Shown here one piece after another: positions 1 to 5,999 of a stretch of DNA of 8,239 bases. Under the pieces are notes generated by a model that did no database searches, had not been told where the DNA came from, and saw nothing but the letters and a program-made list of their open reading frames with translations. The stretch comes from Treponema sp. (GTDB lineage: Bacteria > Spirochaetota > Spirochaetia > Treponematales > Treponemataceae): the NCBI GenBank assembly GCA_017617145.1, contig JAFZWX010000047.1, forward strand, positions 1-8,239, given 5' to 3'. Positions within the stretch are counted from its first letter, which is position 1, and every line of letters starts with the position of its first letter. Position numbers and translations under genes: made by a program.

Positions 1-182
1 ATACCACGTTCCTTCTCTTCTGGAGCGTTATCAATTTCATCGTACTTAAGAACCTTATCACCATACTTGTTACCACAATATGTAGTGATAGCTGCTGAAA
101 GTGTAGTCTTACCATGGTCTACGTGACCAATAGTACCAACGTTCATGTGAGGTTTAGTTCGGTTGAACTTCTCCTTTGCCAT
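1..182 (-). CDS. tuf: Elongation factor Tu, 5' end only (partial)
   Basis: EF-Tu is the GTPase that delivers aminoacyl-tRNA to the ribosomal A site. Only the first 60 codons are in the window; the gene continues past the left edge. The P-loop [10 protein letters not shown] (G1 motif) is intact at about residues 19-28. The segment [16 protein letters not shown] ends just before the switch I threonine. The start is fixed by ATG at 182-180, the usual MAKEKF N-terminus and a Shine-Dalgarno AAGGAG 6-7 nt upstream (plus-strand complement near 189-194). The sequence matches Treponema EF-Tu as remembered. The gene is on the same strand as rpsL-rpsG but separated by about 800 bp, a terminator and its own promoter, so it is a separate transcription unit. 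In treponemes tuf commonly heads the S10 ribosomal protein operon; whether rpsJ follows cannot be seen here. Confidence 0.97.
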   Translation of the reverse strand, partial: MAKEKFNRTKPHMNVGTIGHVDHGKTTLSAAITTYCGNKYGDKVLKYDEIDNAPEEKERG

Positions 183-637
183 GTTTTTCTCCTTGCCGGA
201 ACTTTCCTTTTAATCCGGCATACTTATTTTTATGTGCTGCACTTTAAGCCAGAATATCCACGCACCTTGTACGAAGGAATCGTGATATTCGCAGACACAA
301 TTTTTTTTTCGGGTAAGATAATGATTGATAGAAGCGGATAAGAATTGTTCATTCATCAGCATTTCCATCTATTCGGAAAGCTATAACCCGGTACCACCGA
401 TCGTTATCATCCAACTTAGACAACTGGTTTGGTATTTTCGAGTTTGTCTAAACATCAGAAACCCAAAATCAGCTGTATTTATATAATCACTGTCAACGAC
501 AGAAATTAACTGTATTAAGGGTCGTGTATACCTGAAAATCATTTCTGATTAACTTTACGGTAACACCAGACTAAAAGCCTGCCTGATATCAAAGAACCCT
601 CGGCCCATTTAAAATTCAAAAAGGGGCAAGTTCTAAA
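183..637 (-). promoter_or_regulatory. Long hairpin-rich 5' leader of tuf
   Basis: No credible gene lies here. If the promoter at 638-666 is used, about 450 nt are transcribed before tuf. The stretch contains a series of inverted repeats: 194-200 with 214-220 (TGCCGGA/TCCGGCA) beside the Shine-Dalgarno; 252-290 (GAATATC/GATATTC, then ACG/CGT, then CCTT/AAGG around a 5-nt loop); 359-381 (TTTCC/GGAAA flanked by GC/GC); 383-407 (ATAAC/GTTAT enclosing CGGT/ACCG); 416-451 (TTAGACAA/TTGTCTAA); 490-502 (CTGTC/GACAG); and 537-550 (AATCA/TGATT). None is followed by a U-tract in the minus direction, so they do not look like attenuating terminators. A cis-regulatory role is inference; the hairpins themselves are seen in the sequence. 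Confidence 0.5.
194..220 (-). promoter_or_regulatory. Hairpin abutting the tuf ribosome binding site
   Basis: A 7-bp perfect stem (TGCCGGA with TCCGGCA, 13-nt loop) ends directly next to the AAGGAG Shine-Dalgarno of tuf. A stem stacked on the ribosome binding site could influence initiation. The rpsL leader has a comparable CCGGA-type stem at 1873-1892. Confidence 0.5.
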
Positions 638-666
638 AATATACTATTTATATGAAGAATGTTCAA
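638..666 (-). promoter_or_regulatory. Predicted sigma-70 promoter of tuf
   Basis: On the minus strand there is a -35 TTGAAC (666-661), a 17-nt spacer and a -10 TATATT (643-638). The -35 lies inside the 10-mer ACCTATTGAA, which recurs exactly at the rpsL promoter. An A8 run at 693-700 lies upstream of the -35. The predicted start near 631 gives a leader of about 450 nt. Confidence 0.6.
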
Positions 667-700
667 TAGGTGGATGGGTAAATTTGGGAATATTTTTTTT

Positions 701-854
701 GTTCTGGTACTCCCGCGGAAATCCCCTGTCGCCTGCGGGCTGAGCTGGTTATCGTAGAAATCCTGCGGTTTACTTTGTAAATCCTCGGATTCCTTCTATG
801 GCGCTGCCACCACTCAGAAGCAGTCGTCAGTGTATTTCCGCTCCGTACCAGAAC
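701..854. repeat. Structured intergenic repeat, copy 1 (three-way-junction fold)
   Basis: This is an imperfectly palindromic 154-bp element, homologous in the same orientation to 1989-2155. Helices from outside inwards: GTTCTGGTAC 701-710 with GTACCAGAAC 845-854 (perfect 10 bp); GCGGAAAT 715-722 with ATTTCCGC 834-841 (perfect 8 bp); CTG 726-728/CAG 828-830; CG 730-731/825-826; CTGC 733-736/GCAG 820-823; CTGAG 740-744/CTCAG 813-817; TGGT 746-749/ACCA 809-812. The fold then branches into a long arm (TAGAA 755-759/TTCTA 794-798, ATCC 760-763/GGAT 787-790, GGTTTAC 767-773/GTAAATC 777-783) and a short hairpin (GGC 800-802/GCC 806-808). There is no credible ORF. It could be a non-coding RNA, a structured terminator-like element or a MITE-like mobile repeat; I do not recognise the family. 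Confidence 0.85.
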
Positions 855-904
855 GATTCCTATATTTACAAATATCTCATCTATTTATTAAACAATCTTC
901 ATAA

Positions 905-926
905 CCCTTCGACAGGCTCAGGGACC
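905..926. repeat. Short dispersed palindromic repeat (CCCTTCGACAGGCTCAGGG type)
   Basis: The core CCCTTCGACAGGCTCAGGG has CCCT/AGGG ends. As I recall, this sequence recurs in intergenic regions of many unrelated bacterial genomes, where it is taken to be an extragenic palindrome. It sits just downstream of the S12-S7 operon terminator. Its repetitive nature comes from memory; only one copy is in this window. Confidence 0.5.
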
Positions 927-936
927 CCGCGGAGAT

Positions 937-966
937 AAAAAAAGAGAGGCATTTGAGCCTCCCTTT
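937..966 (-). terminator. Intrinsic terminator of the rpsL-rpsG operon
   Basis: Read on the minus strand, AAAGGGAGGC (966-957) pairs with GCCTCTCTTT (950-941) as a 10-bp stem containing one G-U pair. The loop is 6 nt. Seven U residues follow (complement of A937-943), three of them shared with the stem. It begins 27 bp after the rpsG stop codon. Confidence 0.9.
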
Positions 967-993
967 GTGAAAATCAGATTTGTTGTCGTTAGA

Positions 994-1464
994 CTACCAT
1001 CTGTAGTGAGCAAAAGCCTTGTTAGCTTCGGCCATCTTATGTACATCTTCGCGCTTCTTGTAAGCAGTACCTGTATTGTTGTAAGCGTCAAGAAGTTCTG
1101 CAGAAAGAGTGTCGGCCATACCGTGACCACTTCTATTTCTTGCTGCTTCAATAATCCAGCGCATTGCCAAAGCTTCGCGGCGTGATTCGCGGATTTCCAT
1201 TGGTACCTGGTAAGTAGCACCACCAACGCGGCGTGACTTAACTTCTACCATAGGTTTAACATTTTCGATTGCCTTGAGCATTACTTCAAGTGGATCCTTT
1301 TCTGTTTTAGCCTTAAGGTTATCCATTGCCTGATAAACAATCTTGCGGCAAGTTTCTTTCTTACCATCAAGCATCATACGGCATACAAATTTTGAAACAA
1401 CCTTTGAGTTGTATTTAACATCCGGCATAATTGGACGTTCGATTGATTTCTTATGTCTTCCCAT
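994..1464 (-). CDS. rpsG: 30S ribosomal protein S7
   Basis: S7 is a primary assembly protein that nucleates the 16S rRNA 3' domain (the head) of the small subunit. The protein has 156 residues, the usual bacterial length. Family signatures are [29 protein letters not shown] and the C-terminal block [23 protein letters not shown] at 1464-1462 is preceded by a strong GGAGG about 7 nt upstream. Only 12 nt separate it from the rpsL stop codon, so the two genes are cotranscribed and probably translationally linked. In E. coli S7 represses its operon through a long rpsL-rpsG intercistronic RNA; the 12-nt gap leaves no room for such a site. The gene is followed by the terminator at 937-966, so fusA does not follow in this operon. 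Confidence 0.98.
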   Translation of the reverse strand: MGRHKKSIERPIMPDVKYNSKVVSKFVCRMMLDGKKETCRKIVYQAMDNLKAKTEKDPLEVMLKAIENVKPMVEVKSRRVGGATYQVPMEIRESRREALAMRWIIEAARNRSGHGMADTLSAELLDAYNNTGTAYKKREDVHKMAEANKAFAHYRW

Positions 1465-1476
1465 CTTAGTCCTCCA

Positions 1477-1851
1477 TTAAGCCTTAGGTTTCTTGGCACC
1501 ATACTTTGAACGACCACGTTTGCGATCTTCAACACCAAGAGTATCTTTAGTACCACGGATGATATGGTAACGTACACCAGGAAGGTCCTTTACACGACCA
1601 CCACGTACCAAAACAACTGAGTGTTCCTGCAAGTTGTGTCCAATACCTGGAATATATGCAGTAACTTCAATACCATTTGACAAACGAACACGAGCAATCT
1701 TACGAAGAGCTGAGTTTGGTTTCTTAGGTGTCTGAGTCATTACACGTGTACAAACGCCACGTTTCTGTGGGCAGGACTCAAGCGCGGGAGACTTGGTTCT
1801 GTTAGCAACAGACTTACGACCCTGACGGATTAATTGATTTATTGTAGGCAT
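1477..1851 (-). CDS. rpsL: 30S ribosomal protein S12
   Basis: S12 lies at the decoding centre of the small subunit and affects accuracy and streptomycin response. It has 124 residues, full length, with the conserved blocks [22 protein letters not shown] (K43/K44 by E. coli numbering), [10 protein letters not shown] and [14 protein letters not shown]. The lysines at positions 43 and 88, where streptomycin-resistance changes usually occur, have the sensitive-type residue. ATG at 1851-1849 has AGGAG about 9 nt upstream. It is the first gene of a two-gene operon with rpsG. In many bacteria, and as I recall in T. pallidum, rpsL lies downstream of rpoC; here the upstream neighbour is the terminated purine operon, and rpsL has its own promoter. 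Confidence 0.98.
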   Translation of the reverse strand: MPTINQLIRQGRKSVANRTKSPALESCPQKRGVCTRVMTQTPKKPNSALRKIARVRLSNGIEVTAYIPGIGHNLQEHSVVLVRGGRVKDLPGVRYHIIRGTKDTLGVEDRKRGRSKYGAKKPKA

Positions 1852-1872
1852 CGCCTATTCTCCTATTTTATA

Positions 1873-1892
1873 TTCCGGTCAGCACCCCGGAA
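1873..1892 (-). promoter_or_regulatory. Hairpin in the rpsL leader
   Basis: TTCCGG (1873-1878) and CCGGAA (1887-1892) form a perfect 6-bp stem with an 8-nt loop, about 10 nt upstream of the rpsL Shine-Dalgarno and inside the predicted transcript. It is a candidate for leader-mediated control of the S12-S7 operon. It resembles the CCGGA-type stem before tuf in position and core sequence. Confidence 0.45.
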
Positions 1893-1934
1893 GAATTTGC
1901 ATAGAATAACCCATATTTTGATATAGGGATTATA

Positions 1935-1963
1935 ATATTAATGAATTTTGAAAATGAATTCAA
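1935..1963 (-). promoter_or_regulatory. Predicted promoter of rpsL-rpsG
   Basis: The minus strand shows -35 TTGAAT (1963-1958), a 17-nt spacer and -10 TAATAT (1940-1935). This runs into an overlapping perfect TATAAT at 1934-1929, so the exact -10 is uncertain. The -35 lies in the same 10-mer, ACCTATTGAA (complement 1959-1968), that surrounds the tuf -35. The shared motif supports both assignments. The rpsL leader would be about 75-80 nt. Confidence 0.5.
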
Positions 1964-1988
1964 TAGGTTTGAATGTGAATTTATATAG

Positions 1989-2155
1989 AAAAATGTCAGG
2001 CACTCCCGCGGTAAGTGTCTGTCGACTGCAGGCTGAGCTTGTTATCGTAAAAAATCTTGCGGTTTGCTGCGCAAATCCTCAGATTTTTTTTCTATGCCGC
2101 CGGCACAACTCAGAAGCAGTCGCCAGCCCCTTCCCGCTCCGTACCTGACATTTTT
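1989..2155. repeat. Structured intergenic repeat, copy 2 (three-way-junction fold)
   Basis: This is homologous to 701-854, same orientation, and 167 bp including a longer outer stem. Helices: AAAAATGTCAGG 1989-2000 with CCTGACATTTTT 2144-2155 (perfect 12 bp); GCGG 2008-2011/CCGC 2134-2137 and AAG 2013-2015/CTT 2130-2132; CTG 2019-2021/CAG 2124-2126; CG/CG; ACTGC 2025-2029/GCAGT 2116-2120; CTGAG 2033-2037/CTCAG 2109-2113; TTGT 2039-2042/ACAA 2105-2108; the long arm AAAAATCT 2050-2057/AGATTTTT 2081-2088 plus GGTTTGC 2061-2067/GCAAATC 2071-2077; and the short hairpin GCC 2096-2098/GGC 2102-2104. Many substitutions relative to copy 1 occur as matched pairs that preserve base pairing. It lies between the purine operon and the rpsL promoter. 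Confidence 0.85.
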
Positions 2156-2160
2156 CAAAC

Positions 2161-2185
2161 GGAATCAGGTTTACCTATTGATTCC
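2161..2185. other. Inverted repeat between the two structured elements
   Basis: GGAATCA (2161-2167) and TGATTCC (2179-2185) are perfect complements, and the interior GGT/ACC can extend the stem. No U-run directly follows in either direction, so it is not a clear terminator. Apart from this dyad, I see nothing recognisable in 2186-2284. Confidence 0.4.
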
Positions 2186-2284
2186 ATTTTCGGTTTTTAT
2201 TGTTATATAACACGACTACAGAAAGGGTTGTTCAATGCAATCCTTCCTTCCACGTGGATTTTTGTTTGCAACATGTATTCATCT

Positions 2285-2444
2285 GAAAAAAAATGGCGGG
2301 GGGGCGCTGGGGGGATTTCAAAAAACACTCTGAAGTGCGGCCGCGCGAGCGGCCATTTATATAATTACAGGGGCACTTCAGCGTGTAGGCGGTGAACCGC
2401 CGGTTTTTGCAAATACCCCCGGCAACCGGTAGCCATTTTTTTTC
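2285..2444. repeat. 160-bp fold-back element with 13-bp terminal inverted repeats
   Basis: The ends GAAAAAAAATGGC (2285-2297) and GCCATTTTTTTTC (2432-2444) are perfect inverted repeats. Inside are GGGG 2311-2314/CCCC in 2416-2420, ATTT 2315-2318/AAAT 2411-2414, and AAAAA 2320-2324/TTTTT 2404-2408. Two arms follow. The long arm is ACAC 2325-2328/GTGT 2383-2386 with CTGAAGTGC 2330-2338/GCACTTCAG 2373-2381, capped by GGCCGC 2339-2344/GCGGCC 2349-2354. The short arm is GGCGG 2388-2392/CCGCC 2397-2401. The overall plan (outer stem, then a long and a short arm) resembles the repeats at 701 and 1989, but the sequence does not align clearly. It could be a MITE-like insertion or a structured RNA. It begins 27 bp after the purH stop codon. 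Confidence 0.75.
2320..2386 (-). terminator. Probable terminator of the purine operon
   Basis: Read on the minus strand, ACAC-G-CTGAAGTGC pairs with GCACTTCAG-A-GTGT (13 bp with one mismatch), and a GC-rich GGCCGC hairpin lies within. A U6 run follows directly (complement of A2320-2325). It lies about 85 bp past the purH stop, inside the fold-back element 2285-2444. Confidence 0.6.
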
Positions 2445-2471
2445 TACATGTAGGCACTAAATTATCAAAAA

Positions 2472-3647
2472 TTAATGATGGAACAATCGGATTCCATTGA
2501 AGGCCATAACCATATTGTAGCTGTCGGCGGCTTGGATAACGAGGTCGTCGCGAACGGAACCACCTGGCTGAGCAATTACGGTTACACCTGATTTTTTGGC
2601 GCGGTCGATGTTGTCGCCAAATGGGAAGAAGGCATCTGAGCCGAGAGCTACATTTGTGTTCTTGGCGATCCATTCTGCTTTTTCTTCGCGGGTGAAAACT
2701 TCTGGCTTAACTTTGAAGATATTCTGCCATTTGCCTTCGGCGAGGACATCCATGTATTCTTCACCGATGTAAACGTCAATGGCGTTGTCGCGGTCGGCGC
2801 GTTTGATGCCGTCTACAAACTGCAAGTTCAAAACTTTCGGGCACTGACGGAGCCACCAGTTGTCGGCTTTTTGTCCGGCTAAACGAGTACAATGAACACG
2901 ACTCTGCTGGCCGGCACCAATACCAATTGCCTGACCGTCTTTTACAAAGCATACGCTGTTAGACTGAGTGTATTTAAGAACGATGAGGGAAATTATAAGA
3001 TTGCGCTTGTCGTCCTGACTCAAAGTTTTGTTTTTTGTAACGATGTTTGAAAGGGCTGACTGTTCGTCAATTTTAAGGAAGTTGTGGCCCTGTTCAAAAG
3101 TTACTCCGAATACCTGCTTGCGTTCAAGTTCGGCAGGAACATAGTTAGGGTCAATCTGGATAACACAATAGTTTCCGTTCTTTTTGGCTTTAAGAATATC
3201 AAGAGCAGCGTCGCTATAAGAAGGTGCAATTACACCATCGGAAACTTCTTTCTTAATAAGAAGAGCTGTTGCTTCGTCACATTCGTCGCTAAGAGAAATA
3301 AAATCACCAAAGCTTGACATGCGGTCTGCACCACGGGCACGAGCATATGCACAGGCCAATGGAGTTAGTTCTACATCACCGGTAAAATAAATCTGCTTGA
3401 GGGTGTCGGAAAGAGGAAGTCCAACTGCGGCACCAGCAGGGGAAACGTGCTTAAATGAAGTAGCGGCAGGAAGTCCTGTTGCTTCTTTTAGTTCCTTTAC
3501 AAGCTGCCAGCCGTTCAAGGCATCGAGCAAATTGATATAGCCCGGACGGCCATTCAAAACAGTAATTGGAAGATCGCCGTTTTCCATAAATACACGTGCG
3601 GGTTTTTGGTTTGGATTACATCCGTATTTTAATTCGAGTTCTTTCAT
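2472..3647 (-). CDS. purH: AICAR transformylase, stand-alone (PurH without IMP cyclohydrolase domain)
   Basis: It transfers the formyl group of 10-formyl-tetrahydrofolate to AICAR, giving FAICAR, the penultimate step of IMP synthesis. It has 391 residues and starts directly at the transformylase-domain motif LKYGCNPNQ (6-14), so the ~200-residue N-terminal MGS-like cyclohydrolase domain of ordinary bifunctional PurH is absent. Visible family motifs are [13 protein letters not shown] with catalytic-type K66-H67, DRMSSFGDF (108-116), KYTQSNSVC (225-233), [17 protein letters not shown] (242-258), [22 protein letters not shown] and the terminal RLFHH. It belongs to the short ~390-residue transformylase family, not to a truncated long form. 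Its ATG overlaps the stop codon of the upstream DUF624-like gene (ATGA), indicating translational coupling. Last gene of the operon; the missing activity is supplied by purO two genes upstream. Confidence 0.96.
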   Translation of the reverse strand: MKELELKYGCNPNQKPARVFMENGDLPITVLNGRPGYINLLDALNGWQLVKELKEATGLPAATSFKHVSPAGAAVGLPLSDTLKQIYFTGDVELTPLACAYARARGADRMSSFGDFISLSDECDEATALLIKKEVSDGVIAPSYSDAALDILKAKKNGNYCVIQIDPNYVPAELERKQVFGVTFEQGHNFLKIDEQSALSNIVTKNKTLSQDDKRNLIISLIVLKYTQSNSVCFVKDGQAIGIGAGQQSRVHCTRLAGQKADNWWLRQCPKVLNLQFVDGIKRADRDNAIDVYIGEEYMDVLAEGKWQNIFKVKPEVFTREEKAEWIAKNTNVALGSDAFFPFGDNIDRAKKSGVTVIAQPGGSVRDDLVIQAADSYNMVMAFNGIRLFHH

Positions 3648-4372
3648 GATTCTATTTCCTCATTATTATTGTTTTCAGTTTCATCTTGAGTTTCAGTTTC
3701 TACAGTCTGCTCAGTATCAATCGGGTCACCATTTTCGTCATATTTGATTGGATTTTCAACACGATAAAAAATGTATGCCATAAAACAAGCAATAGTATAG
3801 AAGATAAGTGACGGCCAGAATAAAAGAGACACGCAACCGGCAAAAAGATTCAGGCGAAAAAGGATTCCGACAATTGCAAGTTCGGCTGCAACAAAACCTG
3901 TTAAACGAAGTGTTTCGCGATTATAAGTAAAGGCAAGTGCAACAGTATTACGAAGCTTGTTTGAAAAAGTATTTTCGTAGCGACCGATAATCGGGTATGT
4001 AAAAATATTCAAAACGAGAACAATAAAACTTACACCAATTGCAAGACAAACAAGTGGAATGCCACGCTCACTCTTTTTCAAAATCCACCAGATAAGTGCG
4101 CCGGTTCCTCCCAAAGTTGCCCCGGAAATAAGGAACATCAAAAGTCCCTGCACAAAGTTTTCTTTTATGCCCTTGAAAAAAAGTTTTGCAACATGAATAT
4201 CAGCTTCGTCGTTCAAAATCTTAAATGCAACATAGTAAACAGAACAGGTTGCGGCACCAATTGTAATAACAGGAATACACAACAAAAGCCAGAGCAAGCC
4301 CAATAGCAAAAATTGCATATACTTTTTTAGAGTCATCGGTTTGAAGATTTTTGGATTCGGAGCTTTACTCAT
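3644..4372 (-). CDS. DUF624/YesL-like multi-pass membrane protein
   Basis: This is an integral membrane protein of 242 residues and unknown function. Hydrophobic segments lie at about 20-48, 75-97, 105-128, 157-173 and 177-203. Segment [19 protein letters not shown] (124-142) and [19 protein letters not shown] (30-48) match the DUF624 pattern as I know it from YesL-type proteins. A hydrophilic, strongly acidic tail (204-242, rich in E, D, N and T) is unusual. Elsewhere such proteins are often encoded beside carbohydrate ABC transporters. Here it sits between the two final purine-synthesis genes, starting 4 nt after the purO stop and overlapping purH by 4 bp, so it is coexpressed with both. 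No transport substrate or enzymatic role can be read from the sequence. Confidence 0.8.
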   Translation of the reverse strand: MSKAPNPKIFKPMTLKKYMQFLLLGLLWLLLCIPVITIGAATCSVYYVAFKILNDEADIHVAKLFFKGIKENFVQGLLMFLISGATLGGTGALIWWILKKSERGIPLVCLAIGVSFIVLVLNIFTYPIIGRYENTFSNKLRNTVALAFTYNRETLRLTGFVAAELAIVGILFRLNLFAGCVSLLFWPSLIFYTIACFMAYIFYRVENPIKYDENGDPIDTEQTVETETQDETENNNNEEIES

Positions 4373-4376
4373 TGAA

Positions 4377-5102
4377 CTACTCGTTTTTGTTTATGATTTT
4401 CTCTTCGTAAGTACCGGTTTCAATATCAATAAAACGTACAAAAAGCGAAACCTTGTTGTCGGCATTCAAAGAACTCCAGAGTTTGCTGGCGAAGGTTTCA
4501 AGGTTACCTTCGATGCTAACTTTTACAGGTTCACCCTTAAAGCTTGGAAGAGGATTTCCGTCGCCTTCGTAGGTATGAATGTAGCGACCCTCTCCTGCAA
4601 ATGGAGTTTCGTAATCAAAGGTCTGGCGCAAAGTACAATCACCGTTTCCGTCATCGCTTTTAAGAATGGAAAGTGTGTAATTTAAACTACCACCTTCAAT
4701 ATCCATAATAGAAGAAATTCGCGGTGTCCAGTTTGGACCATCATGCTCGTATTTGCGGGAACGAAGTGACTGTTCAAAAGTCAATCCCTTCTGCAAGCCT
4801 TCGAAAATTGTATCGGTCTGGTCGCCGTTTGTTACGATTGTTTTTTTGCCAAGCTGGCGTACTGCTGCATAAATAATCAGGCTTGGATCACCTGCAATAA
4901 GCGATTCATCAAAAGCTTTGGTGCGTACAACCTCACTTCCATTTTCGTTGTCTTTTACAAAAATGCGGTTACGGCTTCCGGCACTGCGACCCATTGTCCA
5001 ATATGCAGCAACAGCTTTTTTACCATCATCACTGCGACCAATTACAATACCACGACCTGGGTATGAAACACGGGCGGCTTCTTCGAATAAATCAATTTTC
5101 AT
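4377..5102 (-). CDS. purO: IMP cyclohydrolase, PurO type
   Basis: It closes the ring of FAICAR to give IMP, the last step of de novo purine synthesis. It has 241 residues, somewhat longer than archaeal PurO (about 200). Recognised motifs are YPGRGIVIGRSDDGK (14-28), GRSAGSRNRIFV (38-49) and TNGDQTDTI (91-99), the counterpart of SNGSHTDTI in archaeal PurO. A C-terminal extension from about 200 has no recognised motif. PurO was first described in archaea and differs in fold from the cyclohydrolase domain of PurH. A complementing transformylase-only PurH in the same operon strongly supports the assignment. Its ATG shares one base with the upstream acyltransferase stop codon (TAATG), implying coupled translation. 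Assigned from remembered family motifs. Confidence 0.88.
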   Translation of the reverse strand: MKIDLFEEAARVSYPGRGIVIGRSDDGKKAVAAYWTMGRSAGSRNRIFVKDNENGSEVVRTKAFDESLIAGDPSLIIYAAVRQLGKKTIVTNGDQTDTIFEGLQKGLTFEQSLRSRKYEHDGPNWTPRISSIMDIEGGSLNYTLSILKSDDGNGDCTLRQTFDYETPFAGEGRYIHTYEGDGNPLPSFKGEPVKVSIEGNLETFASKLWSSLNADNKVSLFVRFIDIETGTYEEKIINKNE

Positions 5103-5992
5103 TACTTTGCCTCATTATGAAGTTTTTCTATAATATCCATTACTGTGTCTACGGTTACCTGTTTTGGATCCGGATGATCAGCTGGAACAGTTTCCAAAAT
5201 CTTATTACGGAACGGCTTACACTCAATCATCTTGCCGGCAGTTAAAGTTACAACATCTGGAGTAACAAGATCCATAACCATATTTTCAGGGTCATCAGGA
5301 TTAAAACGAAGAACATTTCCATTAATTGAAACTGGAAGCAACAAATCAAAGAGACGAAGGTAACTGTCAATTTCTCGAAGACCACGTTTTGTTTCTGGTT
5401 TACCCGGACGATATCTTGTACCACTTGGGAAAACTAAAATAATCTGACCACGCTTTTTACAGCCATCCATTGCACGCATTGCAGCAAAATTAATTTTTCT
5501 TGCACGCTGACGTTCGGCTTCTTTTTCTTCTTCCGAAATATTCTGATTTTCCACAGAATTAAGACTTCTTGTAGGATAAATTACAACACGTGTAAAGCTT
5601 TCTGTAAGAGCGCGAACGATTGGATTTGCTTCATTGAGTTTCATACCTGCAATTGCAACAATTCGCTTTGCAAAATCAGATGCCCAATCTTCTCCGTAAT
5701 TTTCAAGCAGATGAAGGAAACACGGAAGATCCATATTGGAATAATGATCCATCATTACAACTCCGGTTTTTCCATCCTTTACAATTGCGTCATAAAATTC
5801 CTTAAAATATTCTATATTAATGATGTGAGATTCAGGAAGAACATTATCCTTTGTAATAAGAGTCAGATATTTTCTGGTTTCAGGATTTGCTTCTTCATAA
5901 ATTTCAGTTTCATCTATTTTGGCAGCAGCATGAGAAATCTGCGCAAATTCGGCAAGATATTTTCCGTAAAGTTCTTTTAACGTTTTTGCCAT
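5102..5992 (-). CDS. Glycerolipid acyltransferase (PlsC/GPAT superfamily)
   Basis: It probably transfers an acyl chain to glycerol-3-phosphate or lysophosphatidate in phospholipid synthesis. It has 296 residues. The HX4D catalytic motif is H83-YSNM-D88 and the substrate-binding block is FPSGTR (188-193). A serine replaces the usual glutamate of FPEGTR, recalling the PSGGRDRP block of soluble chloroplast-type glycerol-3-phosphate acyltransferases. LLPVSI (219-224) fits motif IV. There is no signal peptide or clear membrane span, so it is probably soluble or peripheral. First gene of the four-gene operon; a promoter lies 34 bp upstream. GAGGT, 10 nt before the ATG, is the likely ribosome binding site and lies in a small hairpin. 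Whether it uses the sn-1 or sn-2 position is undecided. Confidence 0.8.
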   Translation of the reverse strand: MAKTLKELYGKYLAEFAQISHAAAKIDETEIYEEANPETRKYLTLITKDNVLPESHIINIEYFKEFYDAIVKDGKTGVVMMDHYSNMDLPCFLHLLENYGEDWASDFAKRIVAIAGMKLNEANPIVRALTESFTRVVIYPTRSLNSVENQNISEEEKEAERQRARKINFAAMRAMDGCKKRGQIILVFPSGTRYRPGKPETKRGLREIDSYLRLFDLLLPVSINGNVLRFNPDDPENMVMDLVTPDVVTLTAGKMIECKPFRNKILETVPADHPDPKQVTVDTVMDIIEKLHNEAK

Positions 5993-5999
5993 AGGCTTT

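Noticed and set aside
386..400. Minus-strand CGGTGGTACCGGG resembles the T-box riboswitch core GGUGGNACCGCG.
   Set aside because: The match falls within a simple ATAAC/CGGT hairpin. There is no specifier stem, no following terminator with a U-tract, and the downstream gene is tuf, not an aminoacyl-tRNA synthetase or amino acid gene.
918..1226. Frames of 70-110 codons opposite or overlapping rpsG, rpsL, purH and the aldehyde dehydrogenase.
   Set aside because: They are antisense or frame-shifted shadows of strongly recognised genes, with no family motifs.
701..2155. The possibility that the two repeats are a CRISPR-like or IS-derived array.
   Set aside because: There are only two diverged copies 1.3 kb apart, no spacers, and no transposase reading frame. 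The flanks show no obvious matching target duplication.
2298..2314. G7 and G6 runs suggesting a G-quadruplex.
   Set aside because: The runs lie in the left strand of the fold-back element, and at least one of them pairs with C2416-2420. There are too few separate G-tracts for a convincing quadruplex without borrowing from long runs.
2235..2333. A 32-codon plus-strand frame starting ATG CAA TCC, with a purine-rich upstream stretch, ending in the fold-back element; it looked like a leader peptide plus attenuator.
   Set aside because: No plus-strand gene follows. The frame crosses G-runs in the fold-back element (GGGALGG) and has no recognisable composition of a leader peptide.
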